Source of the DNA: Saprospiraceae bacterium
GTDB lineage: Bacteria > Bacteroidota > Bacteroidia > Chitinophagales > Saprospiraceae
Assembly: GCA_025055285.1 (NCBI GenBank)
Contig: JANWXM010000007.1
Location: 62,001 to 126,000 of the forward strand
Direction of reading: 5' to 3'
DNA: 64,000 nucleotides
The position numbers and the translations under genes were made by a program. Under the pieces are notes generated by a model, which saw nothing but the letters and a program-made list of their open reading frames with translations, did no database searches and was not told where the DNA came from. Positions 35,798 through 44,280 of this stretch are shown one piece after another (position 1 is the first letter of the stretch; each line of letters starts with the position of its first letter).

Positions 35798-35805
35798 TAA
35801 ATTTG
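35798..35805 (+). promoter_or_regulatory. -7 element TAAATTTG for phoH
   Basis: Matches TAnnTTTG on the plus strand. It would give phoH a leader of about 105 bases that contains a 22-codon open frame (35842-35910). Confidence 0.5.
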
Positions 35806-35841
35806 TGGGCGAAAACGGTGTTGCAAAAATAGGCACAAAGC

Positions 35842-35910
35842 ATGGAGGCACACCGCCAGCGCGCTAAACTGGCCATTAATTCCCTAAAAAAAGCCCTCCC
35901 GCTGCTCTAA
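35842..35910 (+). CDS. Possible 22-residue leader peptide ORF upstream of phoH
   Basis: ATG 35842 to TAA 35908-35910 encodes a short basic peptide (MEAHRQRAKLAINSLKKALP then LL). It lies fully inside the predicted phoH leader and ends 6 bases before the phoH ATG. The close spacing could couple its translation to phoH. It could also be chance. Confidence 0.3.
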   Translation: MEAHRQRAKLAINSLKKALPLL

Positions 35911-35916
35911 AATTTG

Positions 35917-36990
35917 ATGAAGAAAAACTTGAGCGAAATTATTCTGACAATCGAGGATGTTGATCCGGTAGAGCTCTACGGTGAGAATGATGCAAAGCTC
36001 AACCTGCTGCGAAAAGCTTTTCCGGAAATAACCATCACTTCGCGCGGCAACAGCTTGAAACTCTTAGGAGAGAAACGGCACACCCAGCAGGCCAAAGCCA
36101 AGTTTGAGCTAATGGTGCGTTATTTACGCGAGCATCGAGAGCTTCCTACTCAGACGGTAGAAGATCTCTTGAATGGAGAAAATCCCTTCAACGTACGCTT
36201 GCCTGATCATGGCGATTCTGCAAATGTCATCCTATTTGGACGGGATGGACGGCCTATTAAGGCCAAAACTCGAAATCAGAAGCGCCTAGTAGAAGTGTGC
36301 GAACACAATGACATCGTCTTCGCTACGGGTCCTGCTGGCACAGGAAAAACTTATACTGCAGTGGCTATTGCTGTGCGCGCCCTTAAAAATCGGCTAGTTA
36401 AAAAGATTGTCCTTACGCGCCCAGCTGTTGAGGCAGGTGAAAGCCTTGGCTTTCTGCCAGGTGACCTCAAGGAGAAGGTAGACCCATATTTGCGCCCTCT
36501 CTATGATGCTCTCGACGATATGTTGCCCATGGATAAACTTCAGTTTTTCATGGACAACCGCATTATCGAGATTGCTCCGCTAGCCTTCATGCGCGGCCGC
36601 ACGTTGGATAATGCCTACATCATTCTCGACGAGGCACAAAATGCCACTTCTTTGCAATTGAAGATGTTCTTAACCCGCCTTGGTCCGAGCGCTAAGTGCA
36701 TCATAACGGGTGACCTTAGTCAAGTAGACCTGCCTGGACATCAGAAATCTGGCTTGCGCCAGGCCATGGATATTCTTGAAGGTGTTAGCGGTATCGCCGT
36801 GCTTAACCTTACGGCTGAAGATGTAGTGCGCCATCGTTTAGTTAAGGAAATTATCAAAGCCTACGACAAGATAGAGGCCGAAGAACGCGCAAAGCGCGAA
36901 CAGGCTCGCCGGAAAAAGGGACACTCGCAAGAGGACGACGACGCTCCGCCTGCCCAAGCAGAGGATACCTCTCATCCCTTGAGCGAATGA
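35917..36990 (+). CDS. PhoH-like ATPase
   Basis: A 357-residue PhoH family P-loop ATPase. A KH-like N-terminal part (about 20-110) precedes the helicase-like core: FATGPAGTGKTYTAVAIAVR (Walker A, about 142), RPAVEAGESLGFLPGDLKEK and AYIILDEAQNAT (Walker B). The C-terminus is charged (RREQARRKK-like, then Asp/Glu-rich). Members are linked to RNA metabolism together with YbeY-type nucleases. A TTG at 35914 immediately precedes the chosen ATG. Confidence 0.93.
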   Translation: MKKNLSEIILTIEDVDPVELYGENDAKLNLLRKAFPEITITSRGNSLKLLGEKRHTQQAKAKFELMVRYLREHRELPTQTVEDLLNGENPFNVRLPDHGDSANVILFGRDGRPIKAKTRNQKRLVEVCEHNDIVFATGPAGTGKTYTAVAIAVRALKNRLVKKIVLTRPAVEAGESLGFLPGDLKEKVDPYLRPLYDALDDMLPMDKLQFFMDNRIIEIAPLAFMRGRTLDNAYIILDEAQNATSLQLKMFLTRLGPSAKCIITGDLSQVDLPGHQKSGLRQAMDILEGVSGIAVLNLTAEDVVRHRLVKEIIKAYDKIEAEERAKREQARRKKGHSQEDDDAPPAQAEDTSHPLSE

Positions 36991-37052
36991 CAGAACTTTA
37001 CGCCGAATGGGCTGTTAGCTAATGCGTATCCTCTAAGACTACCCCTGTTTGC

Positions 37053-38147
37053 ATGAGCATTGAACCGGTGTTTTCCCCTCAGCGCCCCATTTTGGTGGCG
37101 GGTCCTTGTGCTGCCGAGAGCGAATCTCAAATAATGGCAGCTGCTCGAAGTCTACAAGGCTCGGGCATTGCTCTCTTTCGCGCGGGCTTGTGGAAACCTC
37201 GCACTCGCCCTGGAGCCTTTGAAGGAGTAGGTGCTATTGGCTTGAAATGGCTCCAGCGTGTTCGACAAGAAACTGGGCTTAGCGTAACCACAGAAGTAGC
37301 AACAGCTCAACACGTAGAGGCTTGTCTGACTTATAGTGTTGACGTCCTTTGGCTGGGTGCTCGAACAACAGCCAACCCTTTCTCTGTCCAGGAAATTGCC
37401 GATGCTTTGCGCGGCGTAGACATTCCCGTATTGGTTAAAAATCCTGTTAATCCTGACTTAAAACTGTGGATAGGTGCATTTGAGCGCCTGTACAGCGCGG
37501 GGGTGCGCCGATTAGCTGCCGTTCACCGCGGCTTTTCTAGCTATGGCGACTCCATGTATCGAAATGCGCCGCGTTGGCAGATTGCAATCGACCTCATGCA
37601 GGCGCTGCCCGGCATAGAAATCCTCTGCGATATCAGCCACATTTGTGGTCGGCGGGATACTTTAGCAGAAACGGCTCAAAAGGCGTACGACCTTAACTAC
37701 GATGGCCTTATGGTAGAGGTTCATCCCTCTCCCGATGAGGCTTGGAGCGATGCCTCTCAGCAAATTACACCAGCAGAATTTCAGCGTCTGGTGAGCACGC
37801 TGGTGCGTCGGGCTCTCACAAACGACGACCCTGATTTTTTGGCCTCTCTTGAAAATTGTCGCCGCGCCATAGATGAAATTGATGAAGAAATTATTGCCCT
37901 AATCGCCCGACGCATGGAATTGGTGCGCGATATTGGCTTGATCAAAAAGGAAAAAAATGTCGCTGTACTACAGCCCGAGCGTTTTCGTGCGCTGCGCGAG
38001 GCACTGTTGCTGCGGGGTCAGAAAAACGAGTTGAGCCAGGAATTCATCACTCTATTGCTAGAAGCCATTCATCAAGAGAGTATTAACCAACAAGAGCGTC
38101 TTCTTAATACTCAGCGTGTTTCATCGGAAAGAAGGGGTGCTCCATGA
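37053..38147 (+). CDS. Bifunctional DAHP synthase / chorismate mutase
   Basis: A 364-residue fusion. The N-terminal KDSA-type DAHP synthase domain (about 10-260) has PILVAGPCAAESESQ, FRAGLWKPRTRPGAFEGVG, LVKNPVNPDLKLWIGA and ILCDISHICGRRD. The C-terminal AroQ-type chorismate mutase (about 268-350) has NCRRAIDEIDEEIIALIARR and LIKKEKNVAVLQPERF. It catalyses the first shikimate step and the chorismate-to-prephenate step; the mutase domain probably also serves as an allosteric sensor. This fusion is common in Bacteroidota. It follows phoH by 62 bases on the same strand. Confidence 0.95.
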   Translation: MSIEPVFSPQRPILVAGPCAAESESQIMAAARSLQGSGIALFRAGLWKPRTRPGAFEGVGAIGLKWLQRVRQETGLSVTTEVATAQHVEACLTYSVDVLWLGARTTANPFSVQEIADALRGVDIPVLVKNPVNPDLKLWIGAFERLYSAGVRRLAAVHRGFSSYGDSMYRNAPRWQIAIDLMQALPGIEILCDISHICGRRDTLAETAQKAYDLNYDGLMVEVHPSPDEAWSDASQQITPAEFQRLVSTLVRRALTNDDPDFLASLENCRRAIDEIDEEIIALIARRMELVRDIGLIKKEKNVAVLQPERFRALREALLLRGQKNELSQEFITLLLEAIHQESINQQERLLNTQRVSSERRGAP

Positions 38148-38181
38148 GCTGCTCCTGAGCTATCGTCGCACGCCAACGAAA

Positions 38182-38214
38182 TGGGCGCGCCCTAGCTTTT
38201 TTCGGACGCGCCCA
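38182..38214. terminator. GC-rich hairpin between convergent genes
   Basis: An 8-bp stem TGGGCGCG/CGCGCCCA with a 17-base loop that contains TTTTTT. It lies 35 bases past the DAHP synthase stop and 40 past the second SusD stop. Without a T-run after either arm it is not a classical terminator, but its placement suggests that role. Confidence 0.4.
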
Positions 38215-38254
38215 CTCCACAAGGCCACAAGGCGATCAAGGGCTCCTGCAAGCC

Positions 38255-39565
38255 TTATACAGGCGGGTCGGGCGGTGTGTTCGGATTATTGTCGCGCTCT
38301 ACCGTAGGATAAGGATAGAAGTTGCGATTGCGCTCGGCATTTGGTTGACCGGGACCTGGACGGCCAAAACGGCGTGAGTCCTCTAGCTTGAGCCCACTCA
38401 TGTATAACTCGATACAGCGCTGTTGATAGATATCGAGCAAAATAGCGTTTTTGTCGTTAGGATTGCCCGCATACGGCCCCAACTTTGCCGTTACGCCGAA
38501 AGGATCGCTCGTTTTAGTGCGCACTTTATTCAACTCTGCAATAGCTTCAGGAAGCTGATCCAAGCGCGCATGGCACTCCGCCTTGATAAGGGTTATTTCG
38601 CCCGGTAAATAGAGGGGAATGGGGTCGGAGTCACTCTTGAAAAACCCTTGCACTCGAACGGGTGCCATGTTATTGCCCAGGTAAAACGGAATGCGCCCGT
38701 CGCCCGGCTCAGGTGTTAGCACTCCTGTCAGGCCGAAATTGACCACGCCATTATAGGTGTTATTATTCACTAACGAGATGCGAAAAACTGGATTTTGGCT
38801 CACAGCGTCGAAACGGAAGACAGATCGCTTGCTCAAGTCCACTTTGTTCGCAGCGGCCAGCGCCTTGGCGTAGTCGCCCACCATGAGGTTATAGCGCGCT
38901 TGAAGAGCATAGACAAGATTCTTGATATCAATGTCCGTACCCACTTTAGTGTTGAAGAAGGTAGAGGGCGTTACGCTTTCGACAATAGGCTGAGCTGCCT
39001 CGAGCAAGGCAATGGCTTCGCGCAATGCATCGATACGGTTTTTGAATCTAGGACGCCGGCCAGCCAGATACTCGTTTACAGGCACAACTTCTGTTGGGAT
39101 TTGCTCCCAGAAATTGGCCAGAGTGCCGATAGCTAGCGCCTTGAAGACGTGCCCGTAGACACGGATCATTTCAGTGGTGCCCGATTCGCGCACGTTGGCT
39201 GCATTGTCGATGAGCAACTGTGCATTCGCTTTCACGCGATGGCAGGTAGCCCAGAGGTTATTGATAAAGGCATTGTTGCCGCCTACAGTGCCACCGCCCG
39301 ACTCAAGAGCCGTTAGCTCACCGTTGCCCGTGTTGATAACATAAAGCTCTCTGGTTGTCAGGCCATTGCTAGATATAGCGTTGTAAAGAGCGCTAGTAGC
39401 ACCTACGCTGAAGTCGCGCTTAATGCCGACGATAAGAGCCGTGAGTCCATCGGCCGTTTTAATTACTTGACTGCCATCAGCAGCATTAGGGTTGAGGAAC
39501 TCTTTTTGGCAAGCCGGTACGCTCAACAAAACCGGCAGCAAGAGGAAGAGAACGTATCTTTTCAT
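38255..39565 (-). CDS. SusD-like nutrient-binding lipoprotein (locus 2)
   Basis: A 436-residue lipoprotein. The signal ends in LLSVPAC (Cys 19) and is followed by QKEFLNPN. SusD-type helices include NLWATCHRVKANAQLLIDNA, GHVFKALAIGTLANFWEQIP and LYLPGEITLIKAECHARL, then the late QQRCIELYMSGLKLEDSRRF segment. It is shorter and more divergent than the SusD of locus 1, so the two loci probably recognise different ligands. It is encoded 21 bases after its SusC partner, third in the HGSNAT-like-SusC-SusD operon. Confidence 0.9.
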   Translation of the reverse strand: MKRYVLFLLLPVLLSVPACQKEFLNPNAADGSQVIKTADGLTALIVGIKRDFSVGATSALYNAISSNGLTTRELYVINTGNGELTALESGGGTVGGNNAFINNLWATCHRVKANAQLLIDNAANVRESGTTEMIRVYGHVFKALAIGTLANFWEQIPTEVVPVNEYLAGRRPRFKNRIDALREAIALLEAAQPIVESVTPSTFFNTKVGTDIDIKNLVYALQARYNLMVGDYAKALAAANKVDLSKRSVFRFDAVSQNPVFRISLVNNNTYNGVVNFGLTGVLTPEPGDGRIPFYLGNNMAPVRVQGFFKSDSDPIPLYLPGEITLIKAECHARLDQLPEAIAELNKVRTKTSDPFGVTAKLGPYAGNPNDKNAILLDIYQQRCIELYMSGLKLEDSRRFGRPGPGQPNAERNRNFYPYPTVERDNNPNTPPDPPV

Positions 39566-39586
39566 GGCATGTAATGTTTTTAATGG

Positions 39587-42500
39587 TTAGAACCTTCCGG
39601 ATATCCGGATGCCAAACATGCGTGGAATAGGGACGTTGCCAAAGTCGTCGCCACGCACGCGATCGTTTTGGCCTGCAGAGTTGGTTTCTGGGTCAAAACC
39701 TTGATAATTATCCCAAGAGTGAATGTTGCGCCCCCATAGGCTCACAGAGAGGTTGTCTATAGTACGCGCAATTCGACCCAGATCGTAAGTTAAGCCGATT
39801 TCGCGAACCTTTACGTAGGAACCGTCTTCGACATGCTCTTCCTGAATGCGTTGACCAGTGACGCCACCTGCAATGGAAGCCACATAACCACGCGGAACTT
39901 CGCCCTTTAGTTCTTTTTCTGCCAAGGGGCCGAAGCCGACGTTGTTGCTCGTAATACGGTTCCAATTGTAGACATCGTTACCTTGTGATATATCTAATTG
40001 TAGATTGAACGTCAGTTTCTTATATCCCAATGAGGTAATGAACGTGCCCACCCAATCTGGGAAGGGATTTCCCAATACTTTTCTTAATTCTTGAGTGCCC
40101 GTTGTTAAGGGCTGACCACTAGCATCTCGCATCGGGACGAAGACGCTGCCGCCATAGCGGTAGATGCGGTCTTTGAGTGCCCCAGCGGGTAAGCTAGCTT
40201 CGTTGAACTGCGATTCCGGAATAACTAAGCCGCGTTCGGGTTGAGCTAAACCTTGAGGTGTCAAAAGCAAAGATCCATCGTCTTTACGCGCATAATAGCG
40301 CCCGAAGAACACACCGAAGGGCTGACCACTAAGCACCGACTGCGTACCATCGGACCCACGTAGGCTCAGGATGCCTGTCACGCCAGAGACTTCATTGATG
40401 TTGCGCGAGAAGTTGAAGCCTATGTTCCAGTTGAAACTTGAGGTGCGAATGGGCTGAGCATTAAGCAACAATTCAATACCGCGGTTGGTCATGCTGCCCA
40501 CATTCGTCACTACCGTAGATCCGCCTATTGATGGCGGCAAGGGGCGATTAATAGCTAGGTTATCAATCTGCTGTTGGTAGAGAGTGAGACTCAAACCAAT
40601 GCGGTTTTTCCAGACAGCTAAATCAAAGCCACCTTCAATCTCTGTCATCACCTCGGGTGCTACATCTGGATTGTTCAACTGGGACGGCGGTAACAGGGCT
40701 GGAAAACCCGTTAGATTGCTACCTGGAAAGTTGTTGAAGCGGTCGTAGTAGCCAATCCCTGTTAGGTTACCTGCTTTTCCGTATGAAGTGCGCAGCTTGA
40801 GCGTGCTGATTGCATCAGAGAGCCTGCTGTTGCGAAAGAGCTCGGAGGCCACCCAGCTTAAACTTGCCTTCGGATAGAAGTTGTTCTGGTTGTTTTCGGA
40901 AAAATAGGAGGAACCGTCTAAGCGACCTGCTACCGTGAGGAAGAGCTGTTCTTTAATGCCAAACGTTTGCTGCAAGAAGAATCCGTTCAAAGCAAACTCG
41001 CCAATAGACTGGGCAGGTAGAGTGAACAGGTTGGAAGCTCCAGCGATGTTCTTGATGAGAGGAGCTAAGTCGCGACCCTCTACCCCACTGAATTCGTTGC
41101 GCCCATATTGATACTGATGCCCAGCTACTGTAGTTGAGGTGATGTGTTTACCGATTTGCGTTTCATAGGAGAGCAGCAAGTCGCTATTAAACTGCGACAC
41201 GTTGCTAGTCGCTACACCGATATAGCCGTCTGGGAAGAACGTTGCTGCTACGCCCGGATAAGGCAGGCGTGGATGAAATTCATTGCCCTGGAGTGAGTAA
41301 TTGTCGATACCAAATGTGTAGTCTACCCTGAATCCTTTGAATGGGAAAAGTTTGAGATTAATATCACTAATGAGGCGATTGGTCAGTTGCGTGATGTCGA
41401 AGGTCTCAATGACGGACAGAGGGTTGACGCGCACTAATTCTACCTGTTTAAGTGTGCCGTCGGCATTGCGCTCCGTAATGTCCCATACGTTGTCGATAAT
41501 GAACATGCAGCTAATTGGGTTGAAGAAGTTATTGCCGTTGGGCATGTCACGGCTACCACTGCGCGCATAGGTAAGACCTGTACTGAGGGTAGCCCACGAG
41601 GTCAACTCCTGATTGAGGCGTAGGCGAGCAGAGTAACGGGTGAAATTAGTGTTTGGAATGATCCCGTCGTTGTTGGAGTAACCGAAGGAGACGAAGTAAT
41701 TGCTGCGATCGTTTCCTCCACGAATCGACAAATAGTTGTCCGTTCCGAAGGCATCGCGGAAGATATGGTCTTGATAGTCGTAGCGTTTGACGTCGTACTG
41801 GTTGGTAATGAGGATGCGATTTGCAGAGCCTACTTTGACGTAAGGGATATTCTGGCTAATGAGTTGCTGCTCGGTAAGGCCCACCGTTAACAAAATGGTC
41901 AAGCGGTCTTGATTGGTTTCTAGGCGGTCGTTGCCTTTGACGCCGAAACGCTTAGGATATTTAGTAACAAACACGCGCTTGCGCAATTGGCTAAGGCTAG
42001 CCGAGGTGCTAAACTCAATGACCGGTTTTCCCGAACGGCCTCGTTTTGTAAAGATTTGTACAACTCCGTTCGAGGCTCGTGAGCCGTAGAGCGCTGCAGC
42101 AGAGGCGCCATTGAGTACTTCGATGCGTTCAATATCGTTTGGATTGATATCGATGAGGCGGTTCTGGCCAGCAGCTAGGCCGACCGTCATGGCGTCAGCA
42201 CTCCGATTGATCACATTCTGCGAGGAGTTGTCTACAATAACGCCATCTACGATGTACAGCGGGTCAGAGCTACCCTTAATTGAGCTAACACCTCGGAGCC
42301 GGATGGTAAAGCCACCACCAGGGTCGCCTGAGTTTTGGCTAATTTGGGCACCGGCCACCTTGCCCGAGAGCGCTCCCAACGTGTTGTTTGAGCCGGCCCT
42401 CTCTAGGCTGCGACCATCCACCACGCCGATAGCATTGCCCAGCTGCTTTCGCGTAGCGGTGGGTGAAGTGCCAGTGACGATTACCTCATCCAAGTTGAGG

Positions 42501-42826
42501 ATGTCGCTGTTTAGTGTAATGTCCTGAGTCAACGGTTGCCCTTGGCGAATCTCCACAGGTGCGCGATGCGTTGCATAACCTACGTATGAGACCACTAGGG
42601 TATAAGTGCCCTCTGGCGCTACCCCCTCTAGCGTGTAAAAGCCGCGCACGTCGGTCGAAGTGCCTACTCGGCGTTCGGCTAAGCTAACCACAGCTCCAAC
42701 CAGCGGCTCACCTCGCTCATCGGTAACTGTGCCTTTGATACTAAAACTGACAGACTGCGCTGTCAGCGCCGCAGGCATTAGCCACAAGAGGATTGCCCAC
42801 ATCCTGAAGTAAATGTACTGCTTCAT
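39587..42826 (-). CDS. SusC/RagA family TonB-linked outer-membrane protein (locus 2)
   Basis: A 1079-residue TonB-dependent transporter. After a signal peptide (LLWLMPAALTAQ) comes a carboxypeptidase-regulatory-like domain (IKGTVTDERGEPLVGAVVSL). The plug has LNLDEVIVTGTSPTATRKQL, LSGKVAGAQISQNSGDPGGG and IRLRGVSSIKGSSDPLYIVD. The long barrel ends in FGIRISGRF with terminal Phe. It sits between an HGSNAT-like acyltransferase gene (25 bases upstream) and SusD (21 bases downstream). Confidence 0.95.
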   Translation of the reverse strand: MKQYIYFRMWAILLWLMPAALTAQSVSFSIKGTVTDERGEPLVGAVVSLAERRVGTSTDVRGFYTLEGVAPEGTYTLVVSYVGYATHRAPVEIRQGQPLTQDITLNSDILNLDEVIVTGTSPTATRKQLGNAIGVVDGRSLERAGSNNTLGALSGKVAGAQISQNSGDPGGGFTIRLRGVSSIKGSSDPLYIVDGVIVDNSSQNVINRSADAMTVGLAAGQNRLIDINPNDIERIEVLNGASAAALYGSRASNGVVQIFTKRGRSGKPVIEFSTSASLSQLRKRVFVTKYPKRFGVKGNDRLETNQDRLTILLTVGLTEQQLISQNIPYVKVGSANRILITNQYDVKRYDYQDHIFRDAFGTDNYLSIRGGNDRSNYFVSFGYSNNDGIIPNTNFTRYSARLRLNQELTSWATLSTGLTYARSGSRDMPNGNNFFNPISCMFIIDNVWDITERNADGTLKQVELVRVNPLSVIETFDITQLTNRLISDINLKLFPFKGFRVDYTFGIDNYSLQGNEFHPRLPYPGVAATFFPDGYIGVATSNVSQFNSDLLLSYETQIGKHITSTTVAGHQYQYGRNEFSGVEGRDLAPLIKNIAGASNLFTLPAQSIGEFALNGFFLQQTFGIKEQLFLTVAGRLDGSSYFSENNQNNFYPKASLSWVASELFRNSRLSDAISTLKLRTSYGKAGNLTGIGYYDRFNNFPGSNLTGFPALLPPSQLNNPDVAPEVMTEIEGGFDLAVWKNRIGLSLTLYQQQIDNLAINRPLPPSIGGSTVVTNVGSMTNRGIELLLNAQPIRTSSFNWNIGFNFSRNINEVSGVTGILSLRGSDGTQSVLSGQPFGVFFGRYYARKDDGSLLLTPQGLAQPERGLVIPESQFNEASLPAGALKDRIYRYGGSVFVPMRDASGQPLTTGTQELRKVLGNPFPDWVGTFITSLGYKKLTFNLQLDISQGNDVYNWNRITSNNVGFGPLAEKELKGEVPRGYVASIAGGVTGQRIQEEHVEDGSYVKVREIGLTYDLGRIARTIDNLSVSLWGRNIHSWDNYQGFDPETNSAGQNDRVRGDDFGNVPIPRMFGIRISGRF

Positions 42827-42851
42827 AGCGATGACGTGTTTGAGTGATTGT

Positions 42852-43964
42852 TCAAATTTTGATGTAGATAGCTCGGCGATAGAGTATCCAACAAATTGTC
42901 CAACAGACTATTAGAAAAAACAGAGCGAAAAGCAGCGAACCTGTCTTGTAGGGCTCTATTGGCAAGAAAACATGTTGATAAAGCCAGCGGTAGGCGTTCG
43001 TTTTTTCTCCGCCCTCTGTCCATCGAATATTTAGCAATGTCTTCACCAAAAGTCCTGAGAGAAGATAAGCAAACAGCGGATTAGCGCCAAATACCAAGAA
43101 GAAACGCAGGCCTCGTTGCCATCGAAGCACCTCGATAACCCAGACACATAGGGCTAGTATTATCATTGAAAGTCCCCCAGTATAGAGCACAAATGAACTC
43201 GTCCACAAACTCTTGTTGATAGGAAAGACCGAATGCCAAATCCAACCCAGCCCTGTGAATATGGCTCCGCCAACCGTTAGAATCCTTACGGCCTTGTGTT
43301 TTTCGCTGTCTAACTGTTGCATAAGTCGGCCTGCCTGCCAGCCTATCAGCACCGTTACCACTGCTGGCAGAGTGCTCAACAACCCTTCCGGATCGAAGGG
43401 CAAACCCTTTCCTTTCCAAAGATGCGCCGCTCCTAATATTGCCAAGTCAACGCGACGCACCAAGTTGTCCTCCAAAGAGAACGGGTCAGCACCGGGAGCT
43501 GCCCCCCACAAGAGCACTCCCCAGTAGCCCAACAAAATTCCGATAGCTACCCAAAATACTTTGCGCGGTGACAGATAAAGCACTAATAGCGAGGCTAATC
43601 CATAACAAAGAGCAATCCGTTGCAATACACCTAGCAAACGCAGCTCTGACCAGTTTTTGCCCCAAAATGGATACCACGCCAACAGCAACCCAAGGGCGAA
43701 CAGTAGGGCCGTCCGACGCATGACCTTAAGCAAGAGAGCGGTTCGGTTAGCGTAACCATGTTTGGAAAAAGAAAAATGCATCGAGACGCCTACGATAAAC
43801 AAAAACGAGGGAAAAACTAGGTCAGTGGGAGTACACCCATGCCACTCAGCGTGTAATAACGGACGATAGACATGCGCCCAAGTGCCTGGCGTATTTACAA
43901 TCAGCATGAAAGCAATCGTTAGGCCTCGATAGAAATCCACAGATAAATAGCGCATGCTCGTCAA
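42852..43964 (-). CDS. HGSNAT/NagX-like transmembrane acyltransferase
   Basis: A 370-residue protein with about ten membrane helices. The start RYLSVDFYRGLTIAFMLIV and the following LLHAEWHGCTPTDLVFPSF match the heparan-alpha-glucosaminide N-acetyltransferase family (bacterial NagX and relatives); the His before AEW aligns with the proposed acetyl-carrying His. Members acetylate amino sugars at the membrane using acetyl-CoA. Transcribed first in an operon with SusC and SusD (gaps 25 and 21 bases) from a TACCTTTG promoter at 44216-44223, which gives a leader of about 245 bases. It suggests an amino-sugar-containing substrate. Confidence 0.88.
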   Translation of the reverse strand: MTSMRYLSVDFYRGLTIAFMLIVNTPGTWAHVYRPLLHAEWHGCTPTDLVFPSFLFIVGVSMHFSFSKHGYANRTALLLKVMRRTALLFALGLLLAWYPFWGKNWSELRLLGVLQRIALCYGLASLLVLYLSPRKVFWVAIGILLGYWGVLLWGAAPGADPFSLEDNLVRRVDLAILGAAHLWKGKGLPFDPEGLLSTLPAVVTVLIGWQAGRLMQQLDSEKHKAVRILTVGGAIFTGLGWIWHSVFPINKSLWTSSFVLYTGGLSMIILALCVWVIEVLRWQRGLRFFLVFGANPLFAYLLSGLLVKTLLNIRWTEGGEKTNAYRWLYQHVFLPIEPYKTGSLLFALFFLIVCWTICWILYRRAIYIKI

Positions 43965-44215
43965 AATTGGCAGTGGATGACCCGATGTAGAATTGAACTA
44001 ATCCTCAAAAAATCAATTTTACTTTTTTGCCGAACTACTTTTCTGCGCTATTCATTCGGCTCCCAGAGGCCGTTGTTGATTTTTTCCGTCAAAAATTTGG
44101 AGCGGCATTCTACATTTGATGGCAATCAATACATTTTTGTGTGCATTTAGCCGAATAAAAAATATTATATAGAACTAAGCAGCCGATTTTTTGCAATTAA
44201 ATTTAGTTAACCTGG

Positions 44216-44223
44216 CAAAGGTA
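44216..44223 (-). promoter_or_regulatory. -7 element TACCTTTG for the HGSNAT-like/SusCD operon
   Basis: Exact TAnnTTTG match on the minus strand, in the 316-base gap 43965-44280 and just past the O-antigen ligase-like stop. It leaves a leader of about 245 bases, AT-rich and long enough for regulation. No known riboswitch was recognised in it. Confidence 0.65.
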
Positions 44224-44280
44224 TAAGCATCTTCCAAAATTGTCTCCACTTATGCCGAAAAATAAATTTCAACCTTTTTC

